The translations under genes were made by a program, and so were the position numbers. The notes under the pieces are model-generated. The model had not been told where the DNA came from, searched no databases, and worked only from the letters and a program-made list of their open reading frames with translations. Source: Planctomycetota bacterium (GTDB lineage Bacteria > Planctomycetota > UBA1135 > UBA2386). From it: a stretch of 38,005 nucleotides of DNA. The DNA lies in assembly GCA_016794035.1 (NCBI GenBank), contig JAEUHS010000126.1, positions 1 to 38,005 on the forward strand, in the 5' to 3' direction. This document shows positions 16,502 through 23,350 of the stretch, piece by piece. How positions within the stretch are numbered: position 1 is the stretch's first letter; each line of letters opens with the position of its first letter.

Positions 16502-17671
16502 TCAGCGCACGTAGCCGTTGAACATGATCCGCTTCTCCTTGACCAGCGGATGGTTCAACTCGACGACCAGGTCGCCCTTCAGCAGCCCCGCGGGCGCGCC
16601 CTCGAGCACGGCGAAGTCGACGACCAGCTTGTTGCCGTCCTTGCTCGACGTCACCTTGAGCCACTGATCGCTGCCGCGCAGACGATCGAAGTGGTAGCCC
16701 GTCAGCTGCAGGTCGCTGCCGTCGTTCGGCTCGAACACGATCTCCTTGTGCACCGCGCTGCCCTGCCGGATCATGCCGAGCGTCAGGAAGCCGCCGGGCT
16801 TGACCTCGAGCGGCCCCTGCACGAACGCCATGACCCGCACGCTGAACGGCGTGCTGTCGTTGACGTCGGTGCGGAACCGCAGCACGCCGCCACCCGCCGT
16901 GTCCTCGCCCACCGGGCCGTACTTGCCCTTGATGGTCCAGACGGCGCGATCGCCGTTCATCGCCTTCTCCCAGCTGACCTCGAACGACTTGTCGACCGGG
17001 TCCATGCCGGTGATGTTGAAGTCCTGCTTCAGCGGCGAGGTCACCGTCACGGTGAACTCGCGGCTCTCGCTCCAGGTCATCTTGTTCAGCTGCACCTCGG
17101 CCGGCGAGATCGCGAACATCTGCGCGCCGACCGCGTTCCACTTCAGCTTCGTGTGGGGCAGCGTCGGGTCGGTCATGTGGATGTCCAGGGTCGCCATCTT
17201 CGGCCCGGTGATGCCGTGCATGTCGAGGTGCACCTCCACCACGCCGGACTCGTTGCCGCCGATCGCGATCTTGGCGACCGGTTCGCTCTGCTCGCGGCCG
17301 CTCGCGTCCCTGGTGATGCGGACCAGCGGGGTCGCCTGCTTGGGCCGCAGCTGGTAGACCCGGTCGGCGACGCGGATCACCGCCCGGATGCACTGGCAGC
17401 TCCCCTGCAGATTGCTCCACTCGACCGCCTGGTCGCTGGGGTTCTTCCACTCGAACGTGCCGCTGGCTTCCCCTTCGCCGAAGAAGGTCCCCAGGTCGAT
17501 GTCGGTCACCGGGAACCACTGGTTGCCCGACTGCTTGCCCGGCTGCTGCACGACCGGCCGGGGCGCCTGCTGCTGCCCCGGTTCGATCTCGGCGTCCTGC
17601 GCCGGCACCAGCGAAACGAGGACCAGGGCGGCGAGGGAGGCGAGGCCAGGGCGGATGGACGTCATGAGCAT
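16502..17671 (-). CDS. Secreted DUF1573-type protein
   Basis: A 389-residue exported protein. A signal peptide covers about 1-25 (MLMTSIRPGLASLAALVLVS, then LVPAQ). Residues about 55-150 match the DUF1573 pattern, with DLGTFFGEGEASGTFEWKNP and then GSCQC (Cys92, Cys94). DUF1573 is an immunoglobulin-like fold abundant in Planctomycetota and Bacteroidota exported proteins. The rest is beta-rich and probably holds further immunoglobulin-like domains (EFTVTVTSPLKQDFNI, GGFLTLGMIRQGSAVHKEIVF). No enzyme motif is visible; a binding or structural role is likely. The start could be ATG 17671 or, two codons later, ATG 17665. A TATACT -10 candidate lies 51 bp upstream. It is followed after 146 bp by the GCS2-CBS gene; co-transcription is possible but not evident. 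Confidence 0.75.
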   Translation of the reverse strand: MLMTSIRPGLASLAALVLVSLVPAQDAEIEPGQQQAPRPVVQQPGKQSGNQWFPVTDIDLGTFFGEGEASGTFEWKNPSDQAVEWSNLQGSCQCIRAVIRVADRVYQLRPKQATPLVRITRDASGREQSEPVAKIAIGGNESGVVEVHLDMHGITGPKMATLDIHMTDPTLPHTKLKWNAVGAQMFAISPAEVQLNKMTWSESREFTVTVTSPLKQDFNITGMDPVDKSFEVSWEKAMNGDRAVWTIKGKYGPVGEDTAGGGVLRFRTDVNDSTPFSVRVMAFVQGPLEVKPGGFLTLGMIRQGSAVHKEIVFEPNDGSDLQLTGYHFDRLRGSDQWLKVTSSKDGNKLVVDFAVLEGAPAGLLKGDLVVELNHPLVKEKRIMFNGYVR

Positions 17672-17722
17672 CGGTCTGCGGTTGTCGGTTCGGCGCCGGC
17701 GGCGGGCACACGAGGGCGCAGG

Positions 17723-17728
17723 AGTATA
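17723..17728 (-). promoter_or_regulatory. Candidate -10 box (TATACT) for the DUF1573 gene
   Basis: On the minus strand TATACT matches five of six consensus bases and lies 51 bp before the start at 17671. The -35 region is poor (GAGTTT at 17-bp spacing), which would fit an activated promoter. A palindrome at 17751-17767 lies about 30 bp upstream of this box. Confidence 0.4.
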
Positions 17729-17737
17729 GCCACCGCC

Positions 17738-17770
17738 GAGCCCGAAAACTCCCGTCCGACGGACGGGCTC
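17738..17770. promoter_or_regulatory. Overlapping palindromes between the DUF1573 and lipoprotein genes
   Basis: CCCGTCCG (17751-17758) and CGGACGGG (17760-17767) form a palindrome with one central base. GAGCCCG (17738-17744) can instead pair with CGGGCTC (17764-17770), and the two pairings are mutually exclusive. The element lies upstream of the TATACT box for the minus-strand gene and about 80-110 bp before the plus-strand lipoprotein start. Confidence 0.35.
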
Positions 17771-17846
17771 CCGCGCCGGGATCGGGCCGGGACCGGCCTC
17801 GACGGCTGGAAACACCGGCGCGCGGCGGCACGATGGCCAGCCGCCG

Positions 17847-18503
17847 ATGCGACTGACACTTCTGCCGATGCTGGTCGCGAGCCTCAGCTGCCTGCCCGGC
17901 TGCTGTTCGCTGAGCCGGTTCTTCTGCGGCCCCGATCGCAGCGCCTGGGTGCCGCAGAGCTTCGACACGCCGCAGCGCACCGCCCAGACCCTGTTCGAAG
18001 CGCTGCGGCGCGACGACCCCGAGGTGCTGTATCTGTGCCTGGACCAGAGCTACCGGCAGCGCCTCGGCATCACCGACTCGATGACGATGCGGCTCGCCTG
18101 GGACCGGTTCCGCGAGCGGAACGCCGGCCTGCACGTCGCAGGCTACACCGAGGTGCCCGAACCCACCCGGCTCGACGCCGACCATGCGACGGTCGCCGTC
18201 GACGTCGTCGGCCGGCCGGTCGCCATCGACTTCGTGCGGCGCTCGTACGCGGAGGTCCGCTACCGGCGCCCCAACGGCACCGTGGGTGACGACGGACGGC
18301 AACTGCGCTCGTTCGCCGAACGAGCGCAGGTGGCGCCCCTCGAGGACGCGACCGACGACCAGTCCCGGCTGATGGTGGCGCCGTTCGTGTTCCACCACGA
18401 CGGCCTCGACGCGGTGCCGCTCGACGCGATCGAGCACGTCGCACTGACGCGCCGCTGGCTGGTGGTCGACATCCGCGGCGACCAGGCGCCCGCCGGTCCC
18501 TGA
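17847..18503 (+). CDS. Small lipoprotein of unknown function
   Basis: A 218-residue protein with a lipoprotein signal: MRLTLLPMLVASLSCLPGCC, where LPGC (Cys19) is a good lipobox. The mature part has LFEALRRDDPEVLYLCLDQSY around residue 50-70, resembling the start of small alpha+beta (NTF2-like or DUF4878-like) domains that describe 'accumulated dose' lipoproteins, but I cannot assign a family. A conserved-looking RRPNGTVGDD and a C-terminal RRWLVVDI segment follow. Likely anchored to the outer or inner membrane and facing the periplasm. It is divergent from the DUF1573 gene (175 bp) and convergent with the deacetylase (28 bp). The ATG at 17847 is fixed by the signal peptide. Confidence 0.65.
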   Translation: MRLTLLPMLVASLSCLPGCCSLSRFFCGPDRSAWVPQSFDTPQRTAQTLFEALRRDDPEVLYLCLDQSYRQRLGITDSMTMRLAWDRFRERNAGLHVAGYTEVPEPTRLDADHATVAVDVVGRPVAIDFVRRSYAEVRYRRPNGTVGDDGRQLRSFAERAQVAPLEDATDDQSRLMVAPFVFHHDGLDAVPLDAIEHVALTRRWLVVDIRGDQAPAGP

Positions 18504-18531
18504 TGCAGCCGCTGCGCGTGGCTCGTCCGGG

Positions 18532-19239
18532 CTAGTCCGCCGCCAGCTGGGACATCGTCACGAACTCGAAGCCCTCGTCGCGCAGCCGCAACACGGCATC
18601 GAGGCGACCCAGCACGTCGTCGGTGCCCGCCGCGGAATCGCGATCGAAGTCGTGCAGCAGCACGACGCCGCCGCCCGCGCGCCGCACTCCGTCGGCGAAC
18701 GTCACCGGCGTGATACTGATGCCGGGACGCGTGTCCTGGCTGTCGTGAGTCCACATCGCCAACGGCGCACCGTGCCACCACAGCCACAGCAGCGACAACA
18801 GGTTCATCTTGCCGTACGGCGGCCGGAACGGCATCGCGCGCACCGGCGTCGACATCACGCCGGCGAGGCGACGCCAACCGTCCCGGGTGTCGAGCATGCC
18901 GACCCAGGGCAGCGACCAGACGTGATGCACGTGCAGATTGCCGTGGGTGCCGACCTCGTGGCCGCGGCGCTGCAGGTCGACGATCAGGTCGACGTTGTCG
19001 TCCACGTTGTGGCCGAGCAGGAAGAACGTCGCGGGCACGGATGCCTTGGCAAGCCGCTCGAGCACCATCGGCGTCAGCTGCGTGCCGGGGCCGTCGTCGA
19101 ACGTCAGCGCGATCGCGCGGCGGCGACGACACTTGGTGCGGAGCCGCCAGCGGCTCGCCTGCAGCAGGAGCTTCGGCACGGCCGCGTAGACGAAGCCGAG
19201 CGTGCCGAAGGCGCTGAGGGCAACGAAAGTTGGCGACAT
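18532..19239 (-). CDS. Polysaccharide deacetylase (CE4/NodB domain)
   Basis: A 235-residue enzyme with an N-terminal membrane helix (about 5-25, FVALSAFGTLGFVYAAVPKL) and a NodB domain. Motif 1 is ALTFDDGPG (Asp48, Asp49). Motif 2 is EVGTHGNLH, whose THGNLH supplies the two metal histidines. Motif 3 is FRPPYGK, and a later motif is GGVVLLHDFD. CE4 enzymes remove acetyl groups from GlcNAc or MurNAc units of peptidoglycan or other polysaccharides. It sits 39 bp downstream of a LysM-L,D-transpeptidase gene on the same strand, which favours peptidoglycan as the target. ATG 19239 begins the membrane anchor. Confidence 0.9.
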   Translation of the reverse strand: MSPTFVALSAFGTLGFVYAAVPKLLLQASRWRLRTKCRRRRAIALTFDDGPGTQLTPMVLERLAKASVPATFFLLGHNVDDNVDLIVDLQRRGHEVGTHGNLHVHHVWSLPWVGMLDTRDGWRRLAGVMSTPVRAMPFRPPYGKMNLLSLLWLWWHGAPLAMWTHDSQDTRPGISITPVTFADGVRRAGGGVVLLHDFDRDSAAGTDDVLGRLDAVLRLRDEGFEFVTMSQLAAD

Positions 19240-19278
19240 GGCGGCGGGAGCGGCGGTGGGCCTCCCGCCGAGGAAGTG

Positions 19279-20508
19279 TCAACGCACGGATTCGGAGGCG
19301 AGCACCTGGACCTTGGCGCCGCGCGGCAGCAGCTGGAACAGTTCGGCGATGTCCGGCGCGAGCATGCGGATGCAGCCCATCGACGACATCGTGCCGATCG
19401 TGTCCGGCATCGGTGTACCGTGGGCGCCGAAGCCTGTGTAGCGGTCGTGACGGAACTTGATGAAGTACTCGCCGAGGATGTTGTTCGGATGGCCGTACGG
19501 ATAGCGCTGGCCGTCCGGCGCCGTCCACTCCGGCCGTGGCTGCTTCTCGGCGACCGTGAACTCGGTGACCGGCGTCTTGTCGTTCTCGCCGTGACCGACC
19601 CAGTAGAGCCGCAGCAGGTGCTCGCCGAGGTAGACCGCCATCGAGTAGCTGCGCTTCTCGATCACGGCGAAGATCGGATCGATCGGCACCTTGATCTTCT
19701 GGCCGATCTGCACCGCGTTCGGGTTGTGGATCCGGTTCAGCACCGCCAGCGTGCCGTCCTCCACCTGCACGCCTTCCCGGCGGAACTTCGCCGCGATGCG
19801 CGCCAGGGAGTCGCCCTTCTCGACCGTGTGGCTGCGGGAACGCGCGACGTTCGCCGGGTCGCAGAGCCAGCGGTCGACGCGGATGCGGTGCTGGCGGTAG
19901 GCGTTCTCGACGAAGGCGCGCACCTCGGTGTCGCCGCGCTCGATGCGACCGCGCAGCGACAGCGCCAGCAACAGCGACGCCGCGGTGCAGGCCTCGGCAT
20001 CCGGCATCGACAGCGCCGCGGCCAGTACCTTGCCGCCGTTGGCGCGGCCTTCGGCCGAGTGCAGGAAGGCGTTGTTGGTGCCCAGCAGCGACAGCATCGC
20101 TGCGAAATCGTCGGCGGGCGCCGCCAGCGCGTCGGCCAGTCGCTGCCGATCGGCGCCACCGCGCCCCGTGGCCAGGGCCGTCCACGCCAGGGTGATCGCG
20201 TCGGCGTCGCGCTGGGCGACGCGCGGCAGCAGTTCGTCGATGCCGTTGAGGCCACCGGCGCTCGCAGGCGGCGCCTCGCTGCCCTTGCGGGCGCTGGCAT
20301 CGAGCGGCAACGGACCGGTGGCGGCGGTCGGCGCCGCGCCGAGCATCCGGGTCAGGTCGAGCGGCGGCGCCGCCGGATCGCGCCGACCCTCGGCGACGCC
20401 AGCGGCACCACCGGCGTCCGCACCACCGACGACCGGATCCACGAACCAGGTCGCGTAGATCCACCAAGCAAGACCGGCCACCAACAGTCCGAGCAGGAAC
20501 TGTCGCAT
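19279..20508 (-). CDS. LysM domain L,D-transpeptidase (YkuD)
   Basis: A 409-residue periplasmic peptidoglycan enzyme with an N-terminal anchor (about 3-22, QFLLGLLVAGLAWWIYATWF), an Ala-rich linker, a helical region (about 90-215), a LysM domain (about 226-276, SHTVEKGDSLARIAAKFRR to QIGQKIKVP) and a YkuD catalytic domain (about 280-405). The active-site pattern HGT...SMGCIRM is intact, with His363 and Cys379. Such enzymes make 3-3 crosslinks or attach proteins to the wall. The start ATG 20508 has the best Shine-Dalgarno sequence in the window, AGGAGGTGA three bases before the ATG, which suggests high translation. A candidate promoter about 360 bp upstream would give a long leader. Confidence 0.92.
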   Translation of the reverse strand: MRQFLLGLLVAGLAWWIYATWFVDPVVGGADAGGAAGVAEGRRDPAAPPLDLTRMLGAAPTAATGPLPLDASARKGSEAPPASAGGLNGIDELLPRVAQRDADAITLAWTALATGRGGADRQRLADALAAPADDFAAMLSLLGTNNAFLHSAEGRANGGKVLAAALSMPDAEACTAASLLLALSLRGRIERGDTEVRAFVENAYRQHRIRVDRWLCDPANVARSRSHTVEKGDSLARIAAKFRREGVQVEDGTLAVLNRIHNPNAVQIGQKIKVPIDPIFAVIEKRSYSMAVYLGEHLLRLYWVGHGENDKTPVTEFTVAEKQPRPEWTAPDGQRYPYGHPNNILGEYFIKFRHDRYTGFGAHGTPMPDTIGTMSSMGCIRMLAPDIAELFQLLPRGAKVQVLASESVR

Positions 20509-20690
20509 CGTTCACCTCCTGTTGCGGCGCCGAATCGACGCCAAACCGCCGCGGCGCCCCCTGACCGGGCGCGCCGTCCGTCCTGGTCCGAACACGCGAC
20601 GCGCGTCGGTCTCCAGGACCGGGAAGGTAACGCGTGGCCCGGGGAAATCGAGAGGCTCCGCTCCGCGCAGACCGTGGACGGAGGCCGGTT

Positions 20691-20734
20691 GAACCCTTGG
20701 GTTCAGGTGGGCTCCCCCCGGAACGTTTGGGTTC
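20691..20734. promoter_or_regulatory. Paired GAAC-N6-GTTC inverted repeats
   Basis: Site 1 is GAACCCTTGGGTTC (20691-20704) and site 2 is GAACGTTTGGGTTC (20721-20734). Each has GAAC and GTTC half-sites six bases apart. The sites repeat every 30 bp, close to three helical turns, as for a cooperatively bound dimeric regulator. They lie about 185-225 bp upstream of the L,D-transpeptidase start. The regulator is unknown. Confidence 0.45.
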
Positions 20735-20877
20735 GGGCCGGCAACGCCGTGCTGGCGCGCCTCCCGCTCCCGCCCGAGCCTGGGGTCGGAGCCCGGTGAA
20801 TGGTCATCGGTTCAACTTTTTGGCCCGCGTGCAGACACGCGAACCGCAGAGCGGAGCATCCCGAAAGATGATGCCAC

Positions 20878-20883
20878 AGTGTA
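20878..20883 (-). promoter_or_regulatory. Candidate -10 box (TACACT) for the L,D-transpeptidase operon
   Basis: TACACT on the minus strand with GTGAAC at 17-bp spacing. It would give a leader of about 360 nt that contains the paired inverted repeats. The -35 match is only three of six, so this is weak. Confidence 0.25.
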
Positions 20884-20936
20884 GCGCGGCGACGACGCGA
20901 GTTCACGTCGTCGGATTCCGCGCGCGCGTCACGTGA

Positions 20937-20953
20937 CCCGCCCGCCGGGCGGG
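20937..20953 (-). terminator. GC-rich hairpin after the Gfo/Idh gene
   Basis: CCCGCCC and GGGCGGG form a 7-bp stem with a 3-nt loop, 15 bp beyond the stop at 20969 in the direction of transcription. No T-run follows. Confidence 0.4.
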
Positions 20954-20968
20954 CACGCGGCGCGGCGC

Positions 20969-21997
20969 TCACTGCCAGCGGTTGCTCGCGATCGCGGCCA
21001 GCACCCGCTCCGCGGCGGCCACCGCCGCGACGCCGTCCTCGCCGGTCACCAGCGGCCGGGAACGATCCCGCACGCACTGCAGGAACGCGACCAGCTCCTC
21101 CTGCAGCGGGTTGCCCTCGTTCAGTTCGAGCTGCTTGAGCCGCAGCAGGCCGTCGAACACGAACTTCCACAGGTCCCCCATCTGCGCGCGATCGAGCTTG
21201 TCGAGGTCGAGTTGCTCGAAGTCCCAGCCGGGCGCCTTGGTGACGACCATGCCCTGGCCGGTCTGGAAGTCGAGGCTGGCATAACCCTCGCGCGAGAACA
21301 CGCGCATGCGGCGCAGCGGCTTCAGCGCCACGCGGTTGGCGGTCAGGTGGGCGACGGCGCCGTTCTCGAACTTGATGATCGCCGATGCCATGTCCTCGGC
21401 CGGAGTGAACACCGCGCCGCCGAACGCGTCGATCGACTTGATCGGGCTCTGCACCAGCGCCAGCACCAGGTCGAGGTCGTGGATCATCAGGTCCAGCACG
21501 ACGCCGATGTCCGTGCTGCGGAACGAGAACGGCGCCAGCCGGTGCGACTCGATGTAGCGCGCGCTCTTGCCGATCTCCTCGATGCCGCGCAGCGCCGGAT
21601 TGAAGCGCTCGACGTGGCCGACCTGCAGGATGCGGCCGTGCTGCCGGGCCAGGTCGACCAGGGCCTGACCGTCCGCGACCGTGCGGGCGATCGGCTTCTC
21701 GACCAGCACGTCGACGCCGTGCTCGAGGAACACGCTGGCGACCTCGCGGTGCAGGCGCGTCGGCACCACGACCGAGACGGCGTCGACCTTGCCGAGCAGT
21801 TCGTGGTGGTCGGCGAACGCCGGCACCTCATAGGTGGCCTCGGCGACCTTGCGCGCCGCTTCGCTGGGATCGGCGACGCCGACCAGTTCGCAGCCGGCGC
21901 CGCTCTTGGCCAGCGCCTGGAACAGCCGCGCGTGATGCTTGCCGAGGTGGCCGACCCCGACGACGCCGACGCGCACGTTGGCGATGGGCGCGCTCAC
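20969..21997 (-). CDS. Gfo/Idh/MocA-family oxidoreductase, possible GnnA-like enzyme of lipid A synthesis
   Basis: A 342-residue NAD(P)-dependent oxidoreductase. The N-terminal Rossmann domain has VGVVGVGHLGKHHARLF, and VLVEKPIA carries the family lysine (Lys101 of EKP). The C-terminal domain has LMIHDLDLVL with His173 at the catalytic histidine position. The GTG start at 21997 overlaps the LpxC-FabZ stop (GTGA, 21994-21997), so the two are translationally coupled. In several bacteria a Gfo/Idh enzyme, GnnA, oxidises UDP-GlcNAc at C3 to make the 3-amino sugar for lipid A, and such genes cluster with lpx genes. That makes GnnA a reasonable guess, but the aminotransferase GnnB and LpxA are not in the window, so the substrate is open. 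Confidence 0.85.
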   Translation of the reverse strand: MSAPIANVRVGVVGVGHLGKHHARLFQALAKSGAGCELVGVADPSEAARKVAEATYEVPAFADHHELLGKVDAVSVVVPTRLHREVASVFLEHGVDVLVEKPIARTVADGQALVDLARQHGRILQVGHVERFNPALRGIEEIGKSARYIESHRLAPFSFRSTDIGVVLDLMIHDLDLVLALVQSPIKSIDAFGGAVFTPAEDMASAIIKFENGAVAHLTANRVALKPLRRMRVFSREGYASLDFQTGQGMVVTKAPGWDFEQLDLDKLDRAQMGDLWKFVFDGLLRLKQLELNEGNPLQEELVAFLQCVRDRSRPLVTGEDGVAAVAAAERVLAAIASNRWQ

Positions 21998-23346
21998 GCG
22001 TCGACCAGCGTGAACTTCAGCTCGGCCTCGGCGACCAGGCGGCCCGCGACCTTGCAGCGTGCGCGCACGTGGCCGACCTGCGGCTTGGCCCGGATCGTCT
22101 CCACCTCGATGCGCAGCTGGTCGCCCGGCACGACGGCGCCGCGCAGCTTGACCTTGTCGATGCTCCACAGCACCGCGAGCTTGCCGGTGTTCTCGAGCTT
22201 GCGCAGCAGCAGCACACCGGCCAGCTGCGCCATCGCCTCGAGCTGCAGCACGCCCGGCATGATCGGCTGCTCGGGCCAGTGGCCCTGGAAGAACGGCTCG
22301 TTGATGGTGACGTTCTTGATCGCGACCGCACGCTGGAAGCCGTCCAGTTCGATCACGCGGTCGATCATCAGGAACGGATAGCGGTGCGGCAGCAGGTTGA
22401 GGATCTGCCGGATGTCGAGGCCGGAGTCGCTCGGCGCCTCGCCCTCCTCCTGCTCGCGCTCGCGCTCCTCGAGGATGCGCTGCACCAGCGCCATGTTGAG
22501 CCCGTGGCCCGACCGCGTGGCGATGATGTGCGCGTCGAGGTCGGCGCCGGCGTTGGCGAGGTCGCCGATCAGGTCGAGGATCTTGTGCCGCGCCAGCTCG
22601 TCGTCCCAGCGCAGCGCGTTGGCCTCGGGCCCGTTCGGGCCGACCACCAGCGTGTTCTGCGGCGTCGCGCCCTTGCCGAGCCCGGCCGCGCGCAGCGCCT
22701 CGACCTCGTGCGAGAACACGAACGTGCGCGCCGGCGCGATCTCGCGCTCGAAGTTGTCCGGCGTCATCTCGAAGCCGACGATCTGCTTGGCGCCCGGCAG
22801 CGAGCCGTTCGACTCGCCCTTCTTCTGGGCCGGATAGTCGAGGTGGTATTCGATCGTCAGCCGTCCGCTGCCCGGCAACGCGACCAGGCTGGCGCTGCCC
22901 TCGCGCACGTAGATCGGCTGCTTGACCGCGTAGATCGGGCGCGTCGCGCGCATCTCGACGATGCCGCTCTCGCGCAGGCCGCGGAAGAACTCCGAGGCGG
23001 CGCCGTCGAGACCCGGCACCTCTTCGCCGTCGATCTCGACCATCGCGTTGTCGATGCCGAGCGCGAACAGCGCGGCGAGCAGATGCTCGCAGGTGTAGAC
23101 CTCGGCGCGGCCGTCCTGGATGCAGGTGCGCCGCTGCCGCGCCTTCATGTTGGCGCCGTGGGCACGCACGACCGGGTGGTCCTCGATGTCGGTGCGCACG
23201 AAGGTGACGCCGGTGCCGGCCTCGGCCGGCCGCACGACGATGCGGATCTCCTTGCCCGAATGCAGGCCGACGCCGCGGTACTCGACCGCGGTCTTCAGCG
23301 TGCGCTGCGGACGGGCGACGGGGCTGGCGTCTGCGTTCGCGACCAC
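21994..23346 (-). CDS. LpxC-FabZ fusion: UDP-3-O-acyl-GlcNAc deacetylase / 3-hydroxyacyl-ACP dehydratase
   Basis: A 450-residue bifunctional protein. Residues 15-290 are LpxC, which commits UDP-3-O-acyl-GlcNAc to lipid A; zinc ligands are His88 (CEHLLAAL), His254 and Asp258 (HKILDLIGD), with the catalytic His281 in SGHGLN. A charged linker (about 292-310) joins to FabZ (about 311-450), which dehydrates 3-hydroxyacyl-ACP; it carries LLPHRYPFLMIDRV, the catalytic His356 in GHWPEQPIMPG and Glu370 in LEAMAQ. The fusion is known in Bacteroidota and some other diderms, including Planctomycetota. It balances use of 3-hydroxyacyl-ACP between lipid A and fatty acids. The start is GTG 23346, four bases after the OmpH stop, and no Shine-Dalgarno sequence is evident. 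Confidence 0.95.
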   Translation of the reverse strand: MVANADASPVARPQRTLKTAVEYRGVGLHSGKEIRIVVRPAEAGTGVTFVRTDIEDHPVVRAHGANMKARQRRTCIQDGRAEVYTCEHLLAALFALGIDNAMVEIDGEEVPGLDGAASEFFRGLRESGIVEMRATRPIYAVKQPIYVREGSASLVALPGSGRLTIEYHLDYPAQKKGESNGSLPGAKQIVGFEMTPDNFEREIAPARTFVFSHEVEALRAAGLGKGATPQNTLVVGPNGPEANALRWDDELARHKILDLIGDLANAGADLDAHIIATRSGHGLNMALVQRILEEREREQEEGEAPSDSGLDIRQILNLLPHRYPFLMIDRVIELDGFQRAVAIKNVTINEPFFQGHWPEQPIMPGVLQLEAMAQLAGVLLLRKLENTGKLAVLWSIDKVKLRGAVVPGDQLRIEVETIRAKPQVGHVRARCKVAGRLVAEAELKFTLVDA

Positions 23347-23350
23347 TCGG

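Larger units (their letters stand above)
20509..20968. other. Gene-free stretch of 460 bp rich in GAACC/GGTTC repeats and hairpins
   Basis: The gap lies between the L,D-transpeptidase start and the stop of the Gfo/Idh gene, both on the minus strand. It contains two GAAC-N6-GTTC inverted repeats 30 bp apart, further GGTTC or GAACC words near 20809 and 20841, a 6-bp stem at 20826-20841, an 8-bp stem at 20890-20913 and the palindrome GTCACGTGAC at 20928-20937. A minus-strand TACACT (20878-20883) with GTGAAC 17 bp upstream is a possible promoter. I found no match by eye to RNase P, SRP, 6S or tmRNA. A 100-codon frame on the plus strand looks non-coding. Confidence 0.5.

Noticed and set aside
20691..20734. 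LexA/SOS box
   Set aside because: The Gram-positive LexA box is GAAC-N4-GTTC; here the spacer is six bases at both sites. Kept only as an unassigned regulatory repeat.
20817..20821. T5 tract as an intrinsic terminator on the plus strand
   Set aside because: No stable stem lies directly before it, and no plus-strand gene ends nearby.
20634..20936. 100-codon plus-strand frame in the repeat-rich gap
   Set aside because: Low-complexity Arg/Pro/Gly sequence, no Shine-Dalgarno sequence and no recognisable motif; it crosses the inverted repeats.
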